From: Streptomyces sp. NBC_01142 | Lineage (GTDB): Bacteria; Actinomycetota; Actinomycetes; Streptomycetales; Streptomycetaceae | Assembly (NCBI RefSeq): GCF_026341125.1 | Contig: NZ_JAPEOR010000003.1 | Location: 806,001 to 870,000 of the forward strand | DNA: 64,000 nucleotides | Direction: 5' to 3' | Part shown: piece by piece, positions 38,236 through 47,653 of the stretch | Position numbering within the stretch: the first letter of the stretch is position 1 | How the letters are laid out: every line of letters begins with the position of its first letter | Notes under the pieces: generated by a model | The model's database searches: none | What the model was told of the DNA's origin: nothing | Seen by the model: the letters and a program-made list of their open reading frames with translations, nothing else | Made by a program: the position numbers and the translations under genes

Positions 38236-38480
38236 TACCGCTTACTCCCGTCGCCGTTGCTGTGGTGGGCGATGCACGCCACGTCGATCCGGTCCGCCAG
38301 CTTGGCCAGCTCGATCGTCAAGGTCGCCACCGTCTCACCGTCCAGGTCCGAGCCACCGGTGCGTACTTTGGTGAGCCACTGTTTGCCGAGCCTGCGCAGC
38401 AGCCGGCTGACCTCGTCGGCCGGTACCTGCAAAACGCCATCTGTGTCCGGGACCAGAGGCAGCGTCACCTGCTGGCTCAT
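38235..38480 (-). CDS. Small conserved protein (DUF6213-like), end of a coupled trio
   Basis: An 81-residue protein with a hydrophobic first strand (VTLPLVPDTDGVLQVPADEV) and helices including LAKLADRIDVACIAHH. It resembles a small Streptomyces family I remember as DUF6213, of unknown function; that label is from memory and needs checking. Its ATG overlaps the stop of the upstream gene (ATGA at 38477-38480). It is the last of three leftward genes joined by four-base overlaps. Confidence 0.65.
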   Translation of the reverse strand: MSQQVTLPLVPDTDGVLQVPADEVSRLLRRLGKQWLTKVRTGGSDLDGETVATLTIELAKLADRIDVACIAHHSNGDGSKR

Positions 38481-38692
38481 GTTTCCTCCCTGGAAGCCAG
38501 GGCCTGACGGCCGAAGTCCTGCAGCACAAGGAACTCCTCATCGGTCGTCGACGCGGTCTGCGGCCACGGCATGCGGCCGTCGAGCAAGTGGTTGCCCCGC
38601 AGCAGGCTGCCCAGCCGCCCGGCACAGGGCCAATCCACATCATCCGCGATGTGGGCGGCGTCCGCACGCAGGACGAGGCCCGATCGGGTCAC
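38477..38692 (-). CDS. Small unknown protein, middle of the coupled trio
   Basis: A 71-residue protein beginning at GTG 38692, which overlaps the upstream stop by four bases (GTGA). It has no signal peptide or membrane segment. Segments such as AAHIADDVDWP and GRLGSLLRGNHLLDGRMPW look structured. Coding status rests mainly on the two precise overlaps with its neighbours, a pattern unlikely by chance. No family recognised. Confidence 0.55.
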   Translation of the reverse strand: MTRSGLVLRADAAHIADDVDWPCAGRLGSLLRGNHLLDGRMPWPQTASTTDEEFLVLQDFGRQALASREET

Positions 38693-39093
38693 CCGCGCTG
38701 CTTCGGACCGATCCGCAGCTCGCGCTCCTCGGCCCCGTGGCCGACGTCGCGGTGTCCCTTCTCCTCCACCGAGAAGTGTGCCCGGAGACCGGCAACGAGG
38801 CGCTGCACATCGTCCGGGCGACCGTAGACGAGCGCCGGGACGACAGCAGTGAGCAGGACCGCTTCGTTCAGAGGATGCTGCTTCCGCGCGTCGAAAGATC
38901 TGGTGGACACCACCGTGCCCTTGCCCGAGGCGATCTCACCCCGCCCGGGCCCGGTCGGGGTCGGGGTCGGGGTGAAGATCGCGCTCAGGGACTCGTACAC
39001 GACTCCAGCCGCCTGGCTGCTGGCCATGTGCACCCCGACCGTCCCGGGTTTCCGGCGCTGTGCAGACGTCTTTTCCTTGACTTGATGCCGCAT
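38689..39093 (-). CDS. Unknown 134-residue protein, first of the coupled trio
   Basis: The reading frame from ATG 39093 has a basic N-terminus, a Thr/Pro run (TPTPTPT) near residue 45 and a C-terminal region (LTAVVPALVYGRPDDVQRLV, then GLRAHFSVEEKGHRDVGHG) that looks like folded protein. An internal ATG at about 39027 (MASSQAAGVVYESLSAIF) could be the true start. The stop overlaps the next gene's GTG. No signal peptide. I do not recognise the family, and the start is uncertain. Confidence 0.55.
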   Translation of the reverse strand: MRHQVKEKTSAQRRKPGTVGVHMASSQAAGVVYESLSAIFTPTPTPTGPGRGEIASGKGTVVSTRSFDARKQHPLNEAVLLTAVVPALVYGRPDDVQRLVAGLRAHFSVEEKGHRDVGHGAEERELRIGPKQRG

Positions 39094-39428
39094 ACCCCCA
39101 GCATGGGGCAGCCGCCTGCGCTCTGCCGTCGCTGCGCTGCCTCGGCAACTGCCGCGTCGGCACGGGGGCGAGGGGCCACGCCCGCATCGACCGGCCGGGG
39201 CTGTCGACGCCAGTACCGGCACAGCGGCTCGGCGGGCGGGTTCGAGCCGGCCTCAACCCGTTCCGCGACACCGGGAAGTTGTTTCCGCTGTTCGGGTTGC
39301 CCGCCGACGGGACGCGTAGCTGCCGCGACGGGAGCGAGAGCTGGTGCGGGCAGGCTCAGGCCCCGCTCGCGGCCCGGTCAGAGCGACATCGGCGCAGACC
39401 CGGACGCAGACCGGGACACAGACCCCGA
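39094..39428. other. 335 bases without a supported gene
   Basis: No frame here has both a ribosome site and recognisable protein. Near 39390-39430 there is a degenerate repeat of GCAGACC(C/G)GGAC-like units. The stretch must hold the promoter of the leftward trio and may hold a terminator for the amidohydrolase. Confidence 0.4.
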
Positions 39429-41336
39429 TCAGGCCTTGGACGCAGCCCCTCCAGTGGCGCAACCACAGGCGCTGTGCCGGTCGCCGTGGACCTGGTGCAG
39501 CGCAGCCGGCCGCGCTGCCGCGGCGGCCGGCGTCCGGGCGGCCCTGCCCGCCGCCGAGTCCTCGTCGTACACCGGCTTCCCGCCGACCAGGGTCAGCCGA
39601 ACCCGGGTGTCACTGAGCTCCTTCACCGGTACCCGCGTGACATCCTGGTCCAGTATCACCAGGTCCGCCGCCCTGCCGGGCGTCAGCTTCCCCGTCAGCC
39701 GCTCCATGCGCAGCTGGTACGCGGATCCCGCCGTATGCATCCGCAGCGACGACGACCGGCTGAGCGCCTCCCGCTCCGGGTAGAGCGCGCCCTGCCCGGC
39801 GGCCGCTCCCTCCCGGTCGATGGCCGTACGGATCTGGTTCCACGTCTGCAGCGGGTCGACCGGCCAGTCCGAACCGCCCGCCAGCGCGGCCCCGTTCCGC
39901 TCCAGGCTGCGCGCCGGATACAGCAGGCGGTGGCGGTCCGGGCCGATGTACGGAAGCAGTGCCTCCATGGTCCAGATGTCGCGCATCGCCCACTGCAACT
40001 GCATGCATGCCACCACGCCGAGCCGCGCGAAGCGCCGGAGGTCGTCGGGGTGGACGAGCTGGAGATGGGCGACGGTGTGCCGATTGCCGCGGCGGCCGTT
40101 GGCGCGTACCGCTGTTTCGTAGCCGTCCAGCGCGGTACGCACCGCGCGGTCGCCGATCGCGTGCGCGTGCAACTGCCAGCCGGCCCGGTCGAGCACCGCC
40201 GCCAGCCGTCCGTAGTCGGCGGCGGCGACATACAGGTCGCCACGGTTGTCGGTCGGCCTGCCGTCCTGGTCGAGATAGGGCGACAGCAGCGCCGCGGTCT
40301 GCGCCGGGTACTCGATCACCCCGTCCAGGAAGACCTTGACCGCGCCGAAATGCAGGCCGGGCACCTCGCCGTACTCCTTGCGCAGCCCCCGTACGTACCT
40401 GAGCGCCGCGGCCGGGTCCTTCGCCTGCTCGGCGCTGATCCGCAGAGCGGGCGCGATCCGTTGGAGCAGCCGCCCCGTGCGCGCGAGGCCGGAGTAGGTG
40501 TCCAGCTCGGAGGACTCGACGGATGCGTCGAGGAAGGTGGTGATGCCGTACGACGCGGCCTGGGCGAGAGCCTTGGCGCACGCGTCGAGGAGCTGGGCCT
40601 CGGTGGGGGCCGGGATGTGCCGGCGCACCAACTGCTGGGCGTCGTCCTTCAACAGGCCGGTGGGGGAGCCGTCGGCGTCGTGAACGATCTTGCCGCCGGC
40701 CGGATCGGGCGTGGTGGCGTCGACCCCGGCGAGGTCGAGGGCCCGCTGGTTGACCCAGCTGTTGTGACCGTCGTTGCCGATGAGGGCGATGGGGCGACGC
40801 GTGGGCAGGGCGTCGAGAATGCGGTGGTGGGGGACGGTGCCGGTCGGCAGCAGACCGATCGGATTCCAGTCCCCCACGACCAGCCAGCCGTCCGGCTCCC
40901 GCTCCGTGCTGTCGGCGAGGAACCCGCGCAGGATCTCCTGAAGTTGGCCGACGGTGAGCGACGCGCCGCCCAGGGTCGGGTTCAGCGACTGGGCGCCGGC
41001 TCCAAGCGGATGGGCGTGGCCGTCGACGACACCGCTCATCACGGTGCCGCCGGCGGCGTCCACGACCTCTGTGTCGCGGCCGACGAGACGCCGTACGACG
41101 GCCGACGGTCCGGTCGCCAGCACCCTGCCGTCGCGGCCGACGGCGATCGCCTCGCGCAGCGGTGCATGGCGCTCTCCGGTCAGCACCCGGGCGTTGTGGA
41201 CGACCAGTGCGGCCGAACGGCGGCTGGACGTGGCGGCTCCGGCGGCCGCCGCGGACACCGGCGCCGCCAGAGCCGCCGCGGCGCCCAGGGCCCCGGCGGA
41301 CGCCAGCAGACGGCGACGGGAAAGGTCAGGACTCAT
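39429..41336 (-). CDS. Tat-exported amidohydrolase family 3 protein (YtcJ-like)
   Basis: A 635-residue metal-dependent hydrolase. The N-terminus has a twin-arginine signal (SRRRLLASAGALGAAAALA) with an Ala-rich cleavage region near residue 30, so the enzyme acts outside the cytoplasm. The metal site includes HAHPLG near residue 105, the probable carboxylated Lys in GAVKVFLDG near 310, HAHAIGDRA near 370, HLQLVHPDD near 400 and SDWPVDP near 480. YtcJ-type enzymes cleave amide or formamide bonds; the substrate is unknown. The C-terminal 40 residues beyond PVYDEDS are Ala-rich and low complexity. It is divergent from a LacI regulator at 41472, which probably controls it. Confidence 0.86.
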   Translation of the reverse strand: MSPDLSRRRLLASAGALGAAAALAAPVSAAAAGAATSSRRSAALVVHNARVLTGERHAPLREAIAVGRDGRVLATGPSAVVRRLVGRDTEVVDAAGGTVMSGVVDGHAHPLGAGAQSLNPTLGGASLTVGQLQEILRGFLADSTEREPDGWLVVGDWNPIGLLPTGTVPHHRILDALPTRRPIALIGNDGHNSWVNQRALDLAGVDATTPDPAGGKIVHDADGSPTGLLKDDAQQLVRRHIPAPTEAQLLDACAKALAQAASYGITTFLDASVESSELDTYSGLARTGRLLQRIAPALRISAEQAKDPAAALRYVRGLRKEYGEVPGLHFGAVKVFLDGVIEYPAQTAALLSPYLDQDGRPTDNRGDLYVAAADYGRLAAVLDRAGWQLHAHAIGDRAVRTALDGYETAVRANGRRGNRHTVAHLQLVHPDDLRRFARLGVVACMQLQWAMRDIWTMEALLPYIGPDRHRLLYPARSLERNGAALAGGSDWPVDPLQTWNQIRTAIDREGAAAGQGALYPEREALSRSSSLRMHTAGSAYQLRMERLTGKLTPGRAADLVILDQDVTRVPVKELSDTRVRLTLVGGKPVYDEDSAAGRAARTPAAAAARPAALHQVHGDRHSACGCATGGAASKA

Positions 41337-41471
41337 GGCTGCTCCAAGAGATCGGCAGGAATCGGCTGGGCAGCACTTTTCGTGATTAATTCCATAACCA
41401 CCAGCGCCCCGGGAGGGTCGATATCCTCCGTGTGTTCCCGCCCTGACCACGGATTCCGTACAGTGAGGGGT

Positions 41472-42581
41472 GTGTCCAGAGTGACCATCGCCGATGTCGC
41501 CCGTGCCGCCGAGGTGTCCACCGCTACGGTCTCCAACGCCCTCAACGGCACCGGCCGGCTGACCGAGTCCACCCGCGCCCGGGTCCGTACCGTCGCCACC
41601 GCCCTCGGCTACGGCGGCGCGGCCACCGCCCCGCGCGCGCTCGGTCTCGCCGTCACCACGTACGGACCGCGCCCCTGGAACTTCGCCGACGTCCCCTACT
41701 TCGCTCAGTCCATCAGCGCCGCCACCGCAGCCGCCCACAAGCGCGGCTACGCTCTCACCGCCCTGCCCTCCGCACCCGCCGAAGTGATCTGGGCGTCGAT
41801 CCCGGTGGCCGGGGTCCTGGTCCTGGACAGCCCCGCCGACGACTCCGTCGTACGCATCCTGCGAGCCCGCGGACTGCCTCTTGCCTTCGACGGACGGCCC
41901 GCCGAGGTGTACCCGCGGGAGGCATGGGTCGACAACGACCACCGGGCCACCACTCGCGAGGTCCTCGACCACCTCGCGGCGCAGGGGGCGCGCCGAATCG
42001 CTCTGATGGCCGGGCCCGGGGAGGAGCACTACACCCGCAGTTGCCTGGCGGCCCACCAGGAGTGGTGTGCCGAACGCGGCACTCGGCCACGGACCATTGC
42101 GCTGACATTCGACGACGAGGAGGGCCGCACCCTCGACCCCCTGATGTCCGGCCCGCAGCGTCCCGACGCGATCTACGGGATCTACGACCCCTGCGGTCGG
42201 CGTGTGTTGGCATCGGCCGCGCGCTGTGGCATCCGCGTACCGGACGAGCTGCTGCTCGTCTGCGCCAGCGAGGACCCGGCCTACGCCACCACCACTCCGC
42301 CGCTGTCCACGGTGTCGCTGGCCCCGCGGCACACGGCGAGCGCGGCCGTCGCGGCACTCGTCGGCCTCATTGAACAGCCGCAGCGCACCCCGGCGTCAGT
42401 GATCGTCCCGGCGCGGCTGGAGATACGCACCTCGTCGAGCACGCACATGAGCACGCACATCCCTGACGGGTGGCGTGGTCACGAAGGCCGCCGCACACGC
42501 GGAGCCGTTGAGCCGCGTACGGCCCGCGCGGTGGACCGGGCGACGGAAAGAGCCGCCCAGCTTGATGCCCCACCGGCATGA
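41472..42581 (+). CDS. LacI-family transcriptional regulator
   Basis: A 369-residue regulator. The HTH (VTIADVARAAEVSTATVSNA) starts within five residues of the start, then a hinge (ARVRTVATALGYG) and a periplasmic-binding-like effector domain to about residue 325. The remaining Arg-rich tail is unlike the family and may be a chance extension. GTG 41472 is chosen because a TACAGT -10-like element at 41459-41464 lies seven bases upstream, implying a leaderless transcript, and the N-terminus then matches the family. GTG 41463 is possible. It is divergent from the amidohydrolase. Confidence 0.85.
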   Translation: MSRVTIADVARAAEVSTATVSNALNGTGRLTESTRARVRTVATALGYGGAATAPRALGLAVTTYGPRPWNFADVPYFAQSISAATAAAHKRGYALTALPSAPAEVIWASIPVAGVLVLDSPADDSVVRILRARGLPLAFDGRPAEVYPREAWVDNDHRATTREVLDHLAAQGARRIALMAGPGEEHYTRSCLAAHQEWCAERGTRPRTIALTFDDEEGRTLDPLMSGPQRPDAIYGIYDPCGRRVLASAARCGIRVPDELLLVCASEDPAYATTTPPLSTVSLAPRHTASAAVAALVGLIEQPQRTPASVIVPARLEIRTSSSTHMSTHIPDGWRGHEGRRTRGAVEPRTARAVDRATERAAQLDAPPA

Positions 42582-42616
42582 GCGGCGCCGGTGCGGACCG
42601 TTGGACATGCGTCAGG

Positions 42617-42922
42617 TCATCCGGGGGTGGGCGGCGAGGTTGAATACCGTAGGGCAGGAACGGTCGCTCCGGCACCCTCGCGCACCGCTTCCACAACGGC
42701 TTGGTGCAGGGTTCGGCTGGCTTCCTCGGAAGGGCACGCTGCGGGGCTGCCGGTCATCGTGAACCAGTCCGAGGCGCCACTGAACTGAATGGCGATCTGC
42801 GCCTGACCGGCAGCCCACGTGGTGTGCACGGTCAGGTCACCGGCGATCACACCGACTTCGTCGGTGGAGACTCCGCCGGCTCCTGCAAATATTCCACTGG
42901 TTGTCCACGATGCCCAGGTCAT
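42617..42922 (-). CDS. Small unknown protein, about 101 residues
   Basis: A soluble protein with an N-terminal region predicted as beta strands (GDLTVHTTWAAGQAQIAIQF), a central SDWFTMTGSPAACPSEE segment and a helix (ASRTLHQAVVEAVREG). The alternation looks like a genuine fold and resembles small hypothetical proteins of Streptomyces. GAGG lies about ten bases before the ATG. Convergent with the LacI regulator. No function can be given. Confidence 0.6.
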   Translation of the reverse strand: MTWASWTTSGIFAGAGGVSTDEVGVIAGDLTVHTTWAAGQAQIAIQFSGASDWFTMTGSPAACPSEEASRTLHQAVVEAVREGAGATVPALRYSTSPPTPG

Positions 42923-43135
42923 TGCGCGTCGCCTCACAGAAAAAGAAAGCAGACCGCTTGCGGTCGGCTGATTGCACCCTTTCCTCCGAGTCTGGCACCC
43001 AGGCACATAGCGCGCTCGGCGACGGTTCCCCGCACGTCCCCCGACGTCGCCGCAGTGCAGAATGCGGTCGATCGCCAGGCTGTGTGTCCGTTGCGGCCCG
43101 GTGCATCACCGGGTCCGAGGCCGTGCCGGGCCTGA

Positions 43136-43579
43136 TCAGGATGCCTCCACGGCCGCCTTGATGCGCTGCGCGAAGGCGGGGGCGTCTTTGCGTGCCGCGC
43201 TCAGGGCGAGGCCCGTGAGGAGCTTGCCGATGCCGTGGCCCTCGAGGTTGTTGAAGACGCGAAGGCGGGTGTGGCCCTCGGGGGTGGGCTCAAGGTCGTA
43301 CCCGCCCTCGGCAGTCACCAGGTTCTTCGAGAGCTCGGTCCAGCGGATCCTGCGGGGCGGCTCGAATTCGCTGATCCGGAAGGTGCGCTTGGTGGTCATC
43401 CCGGCGTCCTTGACCGTGCTCTGGTAGACGGTGCCCACCGCGGTGGGGCCGCCCGTCGTTTTGGTCATCTCCTGCACCCTGGGGCTGAACTTGGGATCGT
43501 TCTCGCCGTGGGCGAGAAAGGCGAAGACCACCTCGACGGGGCGGTCGATCTCGACCGTTGCCTGGAATGTACCGGCCAT
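43136..43579 (-). CDS. SRPBCC (START/Bet v1-like) family protein
   Basis: A 147-residue protein with the helix-grip fold pattern: an N-terminal strand with 'DRPVEVVFAFLAHGENDP', central strands (RTFRISEFEPPRRIRWTEL) and a long C-terminal helix (LALSAARKDAPAFAQRIKAA). These proteins hold hydrophobic ligands or act as cyclases or co-chaperones; small stand-alone members are usually polyketide-type or lipid-handling proteins of unknown role. GGAGGAAT directly precedes the ATG. It is divergent from the uracil-DNA glycosylase. Confidence 0.83.
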   Translation of the reverse strand: MAGTFQATVEIDRPVEVVFAFLAHGENDPKFSPRVQEMTKTTGGPTAVGTVYQSTVKDAGMTTKRTFRISEFEPPRRIRWTELSKNLVTAEGGYDLEPTPEGHTRLRVFNNLEGHGIGKLLTGLALSAARKDAPAFAQRIKAAVEAS

Positions 43580-43670
43580 GATTCCTCCACTGATCACTCG
43601 CCCCGAGGCCGTGGCGTGCGGGAATCCTCCCAGACCCCCCACAAGACTTCGGGCAGGCTCGCGAAAGGTG

Positions 43671-43710
43671 CGCAGCACGTCTCACCGGCCGCGCAGCACG
43701 ACTCACCGGC
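43671..43710 (+). repeat. Two 19-bp direct repeats in a divergent promoter region
   Basis: CGCAGCACGTCTCACCGGC at 43671-43689 and the same sequence with one change at 43692-43710, a 21-base period (two turns of DNA). Located between the SRPBCC and glycosylase genes, so it could be a tandem binding site. Confidence 0.55.
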
Positions 43711-43763
43711 AGGGATCCCCTCGCGATCCCCCGCGACCGCCACCCCCGCACTAGCGTGGACAC

Positions 43764-44546
43764 ATGGATACGGGTGGTACGGCAGCCGGTCCGCCGCGTC
43801 CTGGTGACGGTGACTTTCCCGCGCGCAGCGCTCCGCTCTCCACGGGACTCGGCGAGCTGGATGCCCTGGTGCCCCAGTGCCGTGCGTGCCCGAGACTGGT
43901 CGCCTGGCGGGAGGACGTCGCCGCCACGAAGCGCGCCGCATTCCAGGACTGGCAGTACTGGGGGAGGCCGGTCCCGGGGTTCGGTCCGCGCGACGCGGCA
44001 CTTGCCGTCGTCGGGTTGGCGCCCGCCGCCCACGGGGGCAACCGCACCGGGCGGATGTTCACCGGGGACGCCTCGGGCGACGTGCTGTTCGCCGCGCTGC
44101 ACGCCGTCGGCCTGGCTTCCCGGGCGACGTCCACGCACCGCGGTGACGGGCTCGAGCTGCGCGGGGTGCGCGTCACAGCGCCCGTTCACTGCGCCCCTCC
44201 GCAGAACAAGCCCACCCCGGCCGAGCGGGACACCTGCCGGCCGTGGCTGGCGGCCGAGCTGGCACTGCTCCCCGCCCTGCGCGCCGTGGTCGTCCTCGGC
44301 GCTTTCGGCTGGCAGGCGCTGCTGCCCGTCCTCGACGATGCGGGATGGCGCTTGCCCCGGCCCCGTCCCGTATTCGGGCACGGCGCCCGGGTGACGCTGC
44401 CGGCCGCGGACGGATCGAGACCGGACCTGTACCTTCTGGGCTGCTATCACCCCAGCCGGCGCAATACGTTCACCGGACGGCTGACATTCCCCATGCTCGT
44501 CGACGTGTTCCGGCACGCCGCCGAGATCACCGGCCTGGATCGATGA
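43764..44546 (+). CDS. Family 5 uracil-DNA glycosylase (UdgB-type)
   Basis: A 260-residue Fe-S uracil-DNA glycosylase. Motif A is GLAPAAHGGNRTGRMFTGD near residues 85-105, lacking the usual catalytic Asp/Asn as expected for family 5. Motif B is GCYHPSRRN near 230. Cysteines in PQCRACPRL (about 37-42) and HCAPPQNKPT..C (about 139-155) are placed to bind the 4Fe-4S cluster. The enzyme removes uracil and some deaminated purines from DNA, a repair task important in high-GC genomes. A TAGCGT element six bases before the ATG suggests leaderless expression. Its 3' end overlaps the convergent molybdoenzyme gene by 20 bases. Confidence 0.87.
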   Translation: MDTGGTAAGPPRPGDGDFPARSAPLSTGLGELDALVPQCRACPRLVAWREDVAATKRAAFQDWQYWGRPVPGFGPRDAALAVVGLAPAAHGGNRTGRMFTGDASGDVLFAALHAVGLASRATSTHRGDGLELRGVRVTAPVHCAPPQNKPTPAERDTCRPWLAAELALLPALRAVVVLGAFGWQALLPVLDDAGWRLPRPRPVFGHGARVTLPAADGSRPDLYLLGCYHPSRRNTFTGRLTFPMLVDVFRHAAEITGLDR

Positions 44547-46653
44547 GTGAGTGCGTCCCGGCCAGACGGGCAAGCACCTTGTCCGGAGTCAGGGGCAGGT
44601 CCCGGATCCGTACGCCCGCGGCGTGGTACACGGCATTGGCGATGGCCGCGGCCGTCCCGACGATGCCGATCTCGCCGATGCCCTTGCTGCCCATCGGGTT
44701 GAGGTGCTTGTCGTCCTCGTCGATCCAGTACGCCTCGACGGCCCGGACATCGGCACAGGCCGGCACGTGGTACGACGCCAGGTCGCTCTCCGCGAAGTCC
44801 CCGAAGCCGGGATCGAGCGTGCTCCCCTCCATCAGCGCCATGCCCAGGCCCATCGTCATGCCGCCGATGAACTGGGAGCGCGCCGTACGGCGGTTGAGGA
44901 TGCGTCCGGCCGCATACACGCCGAGGAGGCGGCGCACCCGGACCTCCCCCGTGACGGTGTCGACCTGCACCTCGGCGAAGTGGGCGCCGAAGGCGTGCCG
45001 CGCGAAGGGAGGTTCCTCTCCCGCCTCCCTCTCGGTGTCGGCCGTGACGGTGACGCCGTCGGCCGGCAGACCGCCAGGACGGTCTCCCAGACGCTCGACG
45101 AGGAGCGAGCAGGCCTTGTGCACGGACCACCCCCATGAGGCGGTCCCCGCTGAACCGCCGGCGAGCGGAGCCTTCGGAAGGTCGCTGCTGCCGATGTCGA
45201 TGTGCACCGACTCCAGCGGCGCGCTCAGCACATCGGCGGCGATCTGGGCGAGAACGGTGCGCGCTCCGGTGCCGATGTCGGTGGCATTGACCCGGATGCG
45301 GTACGAGCCGTCGGGGCTCGCGTGCGCGTCGGCGCCGGACGGGTCGACGAGTGCGGGATAGGTGGCCGAGGCGACGCCCGTGCCCAGGAGCAGATCCCCT
45401 TCACGGCGGACGCCCGGACGCGGGTCGCGCCGCTGCCAGTCGAAGCGGCGGGCTCCCTGCCGGAGACAGTCGGCGAGATGGCGGCTGCTGAAGGGAAGGC
45501 CGCTGTCGGGCTCGGTGTCCGGTTCGTTGCGCAGCCGCAGCTCCACCGGATCCACCCCGGCGGCGACGGCGAGTTCGTCCATCGCCGACTCCAGGGCGTA
45601 CATCCCGGGTGCCTCCCCGGGAGCGCGCATCCATGAGGGAGTCGGCACGTCCAGCGCCGTCAGCCGATGGGAGGTACGGCTGTTGGGGGAGGTGTACATG
45701 ACGCGGGACGCCACGGCGGCCTGCTCCACGAACTCCTTGACCCGGGACGTATGGGTGATGACCTCGTGGGCCAGTGCCGTGATCACCCCGTCGGCACCGG
45801 CGCCGAGCCGGACGCGCTGCAGGGTCGGAGCGCGGTGGCCGACGACCGCGGCAAGCTGACGGCGGGGGAGCGCGAGCTTCACGGGGTGTCCCGTGTGGCG
45901 GGCGGCCATGGCGGCGAGCACCGCCTGGGGCCGGGGCGTTCCCTTGCAGCCGAAGCCGCCGCCGACATGTTCGGAGACAACGGTGACCTGCCGCGTGTCG
46001 AGCCGGAACATCTGCGCGAGTACGTCGCGCACCATTCCGGAGCCCTGACTGGAGTCGTGCACGGTCAGGTGGCCGTCGTGCCACTGGGCGGTGGAGGCAT
46101 GCGGTTCCATCGGATGGTTGTGGAGCGCGGTCATCGTGTAGGTCGAGTCGACCCGGACGGACGCCGCGGCGAAGGCCCCGTCGAAGTCGCCACGCTCCCG
46201 GACGGACGGGAATCCGCCGTTGGCCTTCTGCGGCGTGTAGAGGCCCGGATGTCCGGCGGTGAGCCGCACGTCGTGCTCGTCGCTGTCGTACTCGATCCGC
46301 ACCGCCGCAGCGGCGGCGCGAGCGTTCTCGAGGCTGTCCGCCACCACCAGGGCGACGTACCAGCCCCGGTGCGGGACGCGCGCGTCCTGGAGGAGGCAGA
46401 GCGTCGCGTCGTCCGGCTTTTCGAGACGGGGGGCATTGTCGTGCGTGAGGACTGCCTCAACGCCCGGCAGCGCCAAGGCCCGTTCGGTGTGGATGGCCGT
46501 CACCAGGCCGCGGGCGACGGTCGCCGGCACGGGCCAGGCGTAAGCACAGCCCGGCGGAGTGTGTTCGGCCGCGTAACGTGCCGCGCCGGTGACCTTGTCG
46601 CGGGCCTCGCGCCGGACTGCGGCGGTCCCCAGGGGGGAGTGTGCGGGCGTCAT
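44527..46653 (-). CDS. Molybdenum aldehyde/xanthine oxidoreductase, large subunit (PaoC-like)
   Basis: A 708-residue molybdopterin-binding subunit of the xanthine oxidase family. The GGGFGCKG segment (near residue 232) and SAGTASWGWS contact the cofactor. The catalytic Glu lies in GSKGIGEIG close to the C-terminus. Its length is near that of E. coli PaoC (about 730) and shorter than xanthine dehydrogenase XdhB, favouring an aldehyde oxidoreductase. The start overlaps the FAD subunit stop (ATGA). Unlike periplasmic PaoABC, no Tat signal is evident in the iron-sulfur subunit, so the complex is probably cytoplasmic. No XdhC/PaoD maturation gene lies in the window. Confidence 0.87.
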   Translation of the reverse strand: MTPAHSPLGTAAVRREARDKVTGAARYAAEHTPPGCAYAWPVPATVARGLVTAIHTERALALPGVEAVLTHDNAPRLEKPDDATLCLLQDARVPHRGWYVALVVADSLENARAAAAAVRIEYDSDEHDVRLTAGHPGLYTPQKANGGFPSVRERGDFDGAFAAASVRVDSTYTMTALHNHPMEPHASTAQWHDGHLTVHDSSQGSGMVRDVLAQMFRLDTRQVTVVSEHVGGGFGCKGTPRPQAVLAAMAARHTGHPVKLALPRRQLAAVVGHRAPTLQRVRLGAGADGVITALAHEVITHTSRVKEFVEQAAVASRVMYTSPNSRTSHRLTALDVPTPSWMRAPGEAPGMYALESAMDELAVAAGVDPVELRLRNEPDTEPDSGLPFSSRHLADCLRQGARRFDWQRRDPRPGVRREGDLLLGTGVASATYPALVDPSGADAHASPDGSYRIRVNATDIGTGARTVLAQIAADVLSAPLESVHIDIGSSDLPKAPLAGGSAGTASWGWSVHKACSLLVERLGDRPGGLPADGVTVTADTEREAGEEPPFARHAFGAHFAEVQVDTVTGEVRVRRLLGVYAAGRILNRRTARSQFIGGMTMGLGMALMEGSTLDPGFGDFAESDLASYHVPACADVRAVEAYWIDEDDKHLNPMGSKGIGEIGIVGTAAAIANAVYHAAGVRIRDLPLTPDKVLARLAGTHSLIDPGR

Positions 46654-47653
46654 GACGGGACCTCGGATGTACCGGAGAGGGATGCGAGCCCGCTCAGCAC
46701 GCTGACGGCCAGGTTGCGGGCGAGCGGCACCTTGAAGGCGTTGTCGCGCAGGGGCATCGCCGCGTCGAGCTCGGCGTCGGCAGCCCGGGCGAACGCGGCC
46801 CGGGTTGCGGGCGCTCCCCGCAGCACCTGTTCGGCCGCACGGGCGCGCCAGGGCCGGTGGGCGAGCCCGCCGAAGGCCAGCGTGGCATGCCGCACGTGCC
46901 CGTCGGCGACATCGAGGACGGCGGCCACGGAGACGAGGGCAAAGGCGTACGAGGTGCGGTCACGGGCCTTGCGGTATGCCGAGCGGGCGCCCGCGGGGCC
47001 CGGTGGCAGTTCCACACCGGTGATCAGTTCGCCGGGACGGATCACGGTGTCCCGGTCGGGGTGGTCACCGGGCAGCCGGTGGAACTCGGTGACCGCGAGG
47101 GCGCGGGCGCCGTCCTGGCCGAACAGATGGACCGTCGCATCGAGGGCAGCCAGCGCGACGGCCATGTCCGACGGATGCGTGGCGACGCACTGTTCGGAGT
47201 GGCCGAGCACGGCGAGATCGCGGTGGACCCCCTCCCGGGCAGGGCAGCCGCTCCCCGGCGATCGTTTGTTGCAGGCCTTCGAGATGTCCTGGAAGTACGT
47301 GCAGCGGGTGCGCTGCAGCAGGTTTCCTCCGGTCGAAGCGGTGTTGCGCAGCTGGCCCGAGGCACCGGCGAGCAGGGCCTGTGACAGGGCGGGGTAGCGC
47401 GTACGGACAGTGGGGTGCGCGGCCAGGTCACTGTTGCGTACGGCCGCTCCGATACGGAGCCCGCCTGCGGGGGTGTCGTCAATGGCGTCCAGCGGCAGCC
47501 GGCTGATGTCGATGAGCAGGTCGGGACTGGTGACGCCGAGTTTCATCAGGTCGACGAGGTTGGTGCCGCCGGCCAGGTAGTGGGCACCGGGATGCCGGGC
47601 GAAGGCCTCGACGGCCTCCACGGCGTCTGCCGCGCGGAGATAGGCGAATGGCT

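Noticed and set aside
39279..41462. Large plus-strand frame upstream of the LacI regulator
   Set aside because: It is the in-frame upward extension of the LacI gene, antisense to the amidohydrolase, and has no protein features before the HTH.
42367..42696. Minus-strand frame over the end of the LacI gene
   Set aside because: Lies opposite the regulator and its tail, with no ribosome site or family features.
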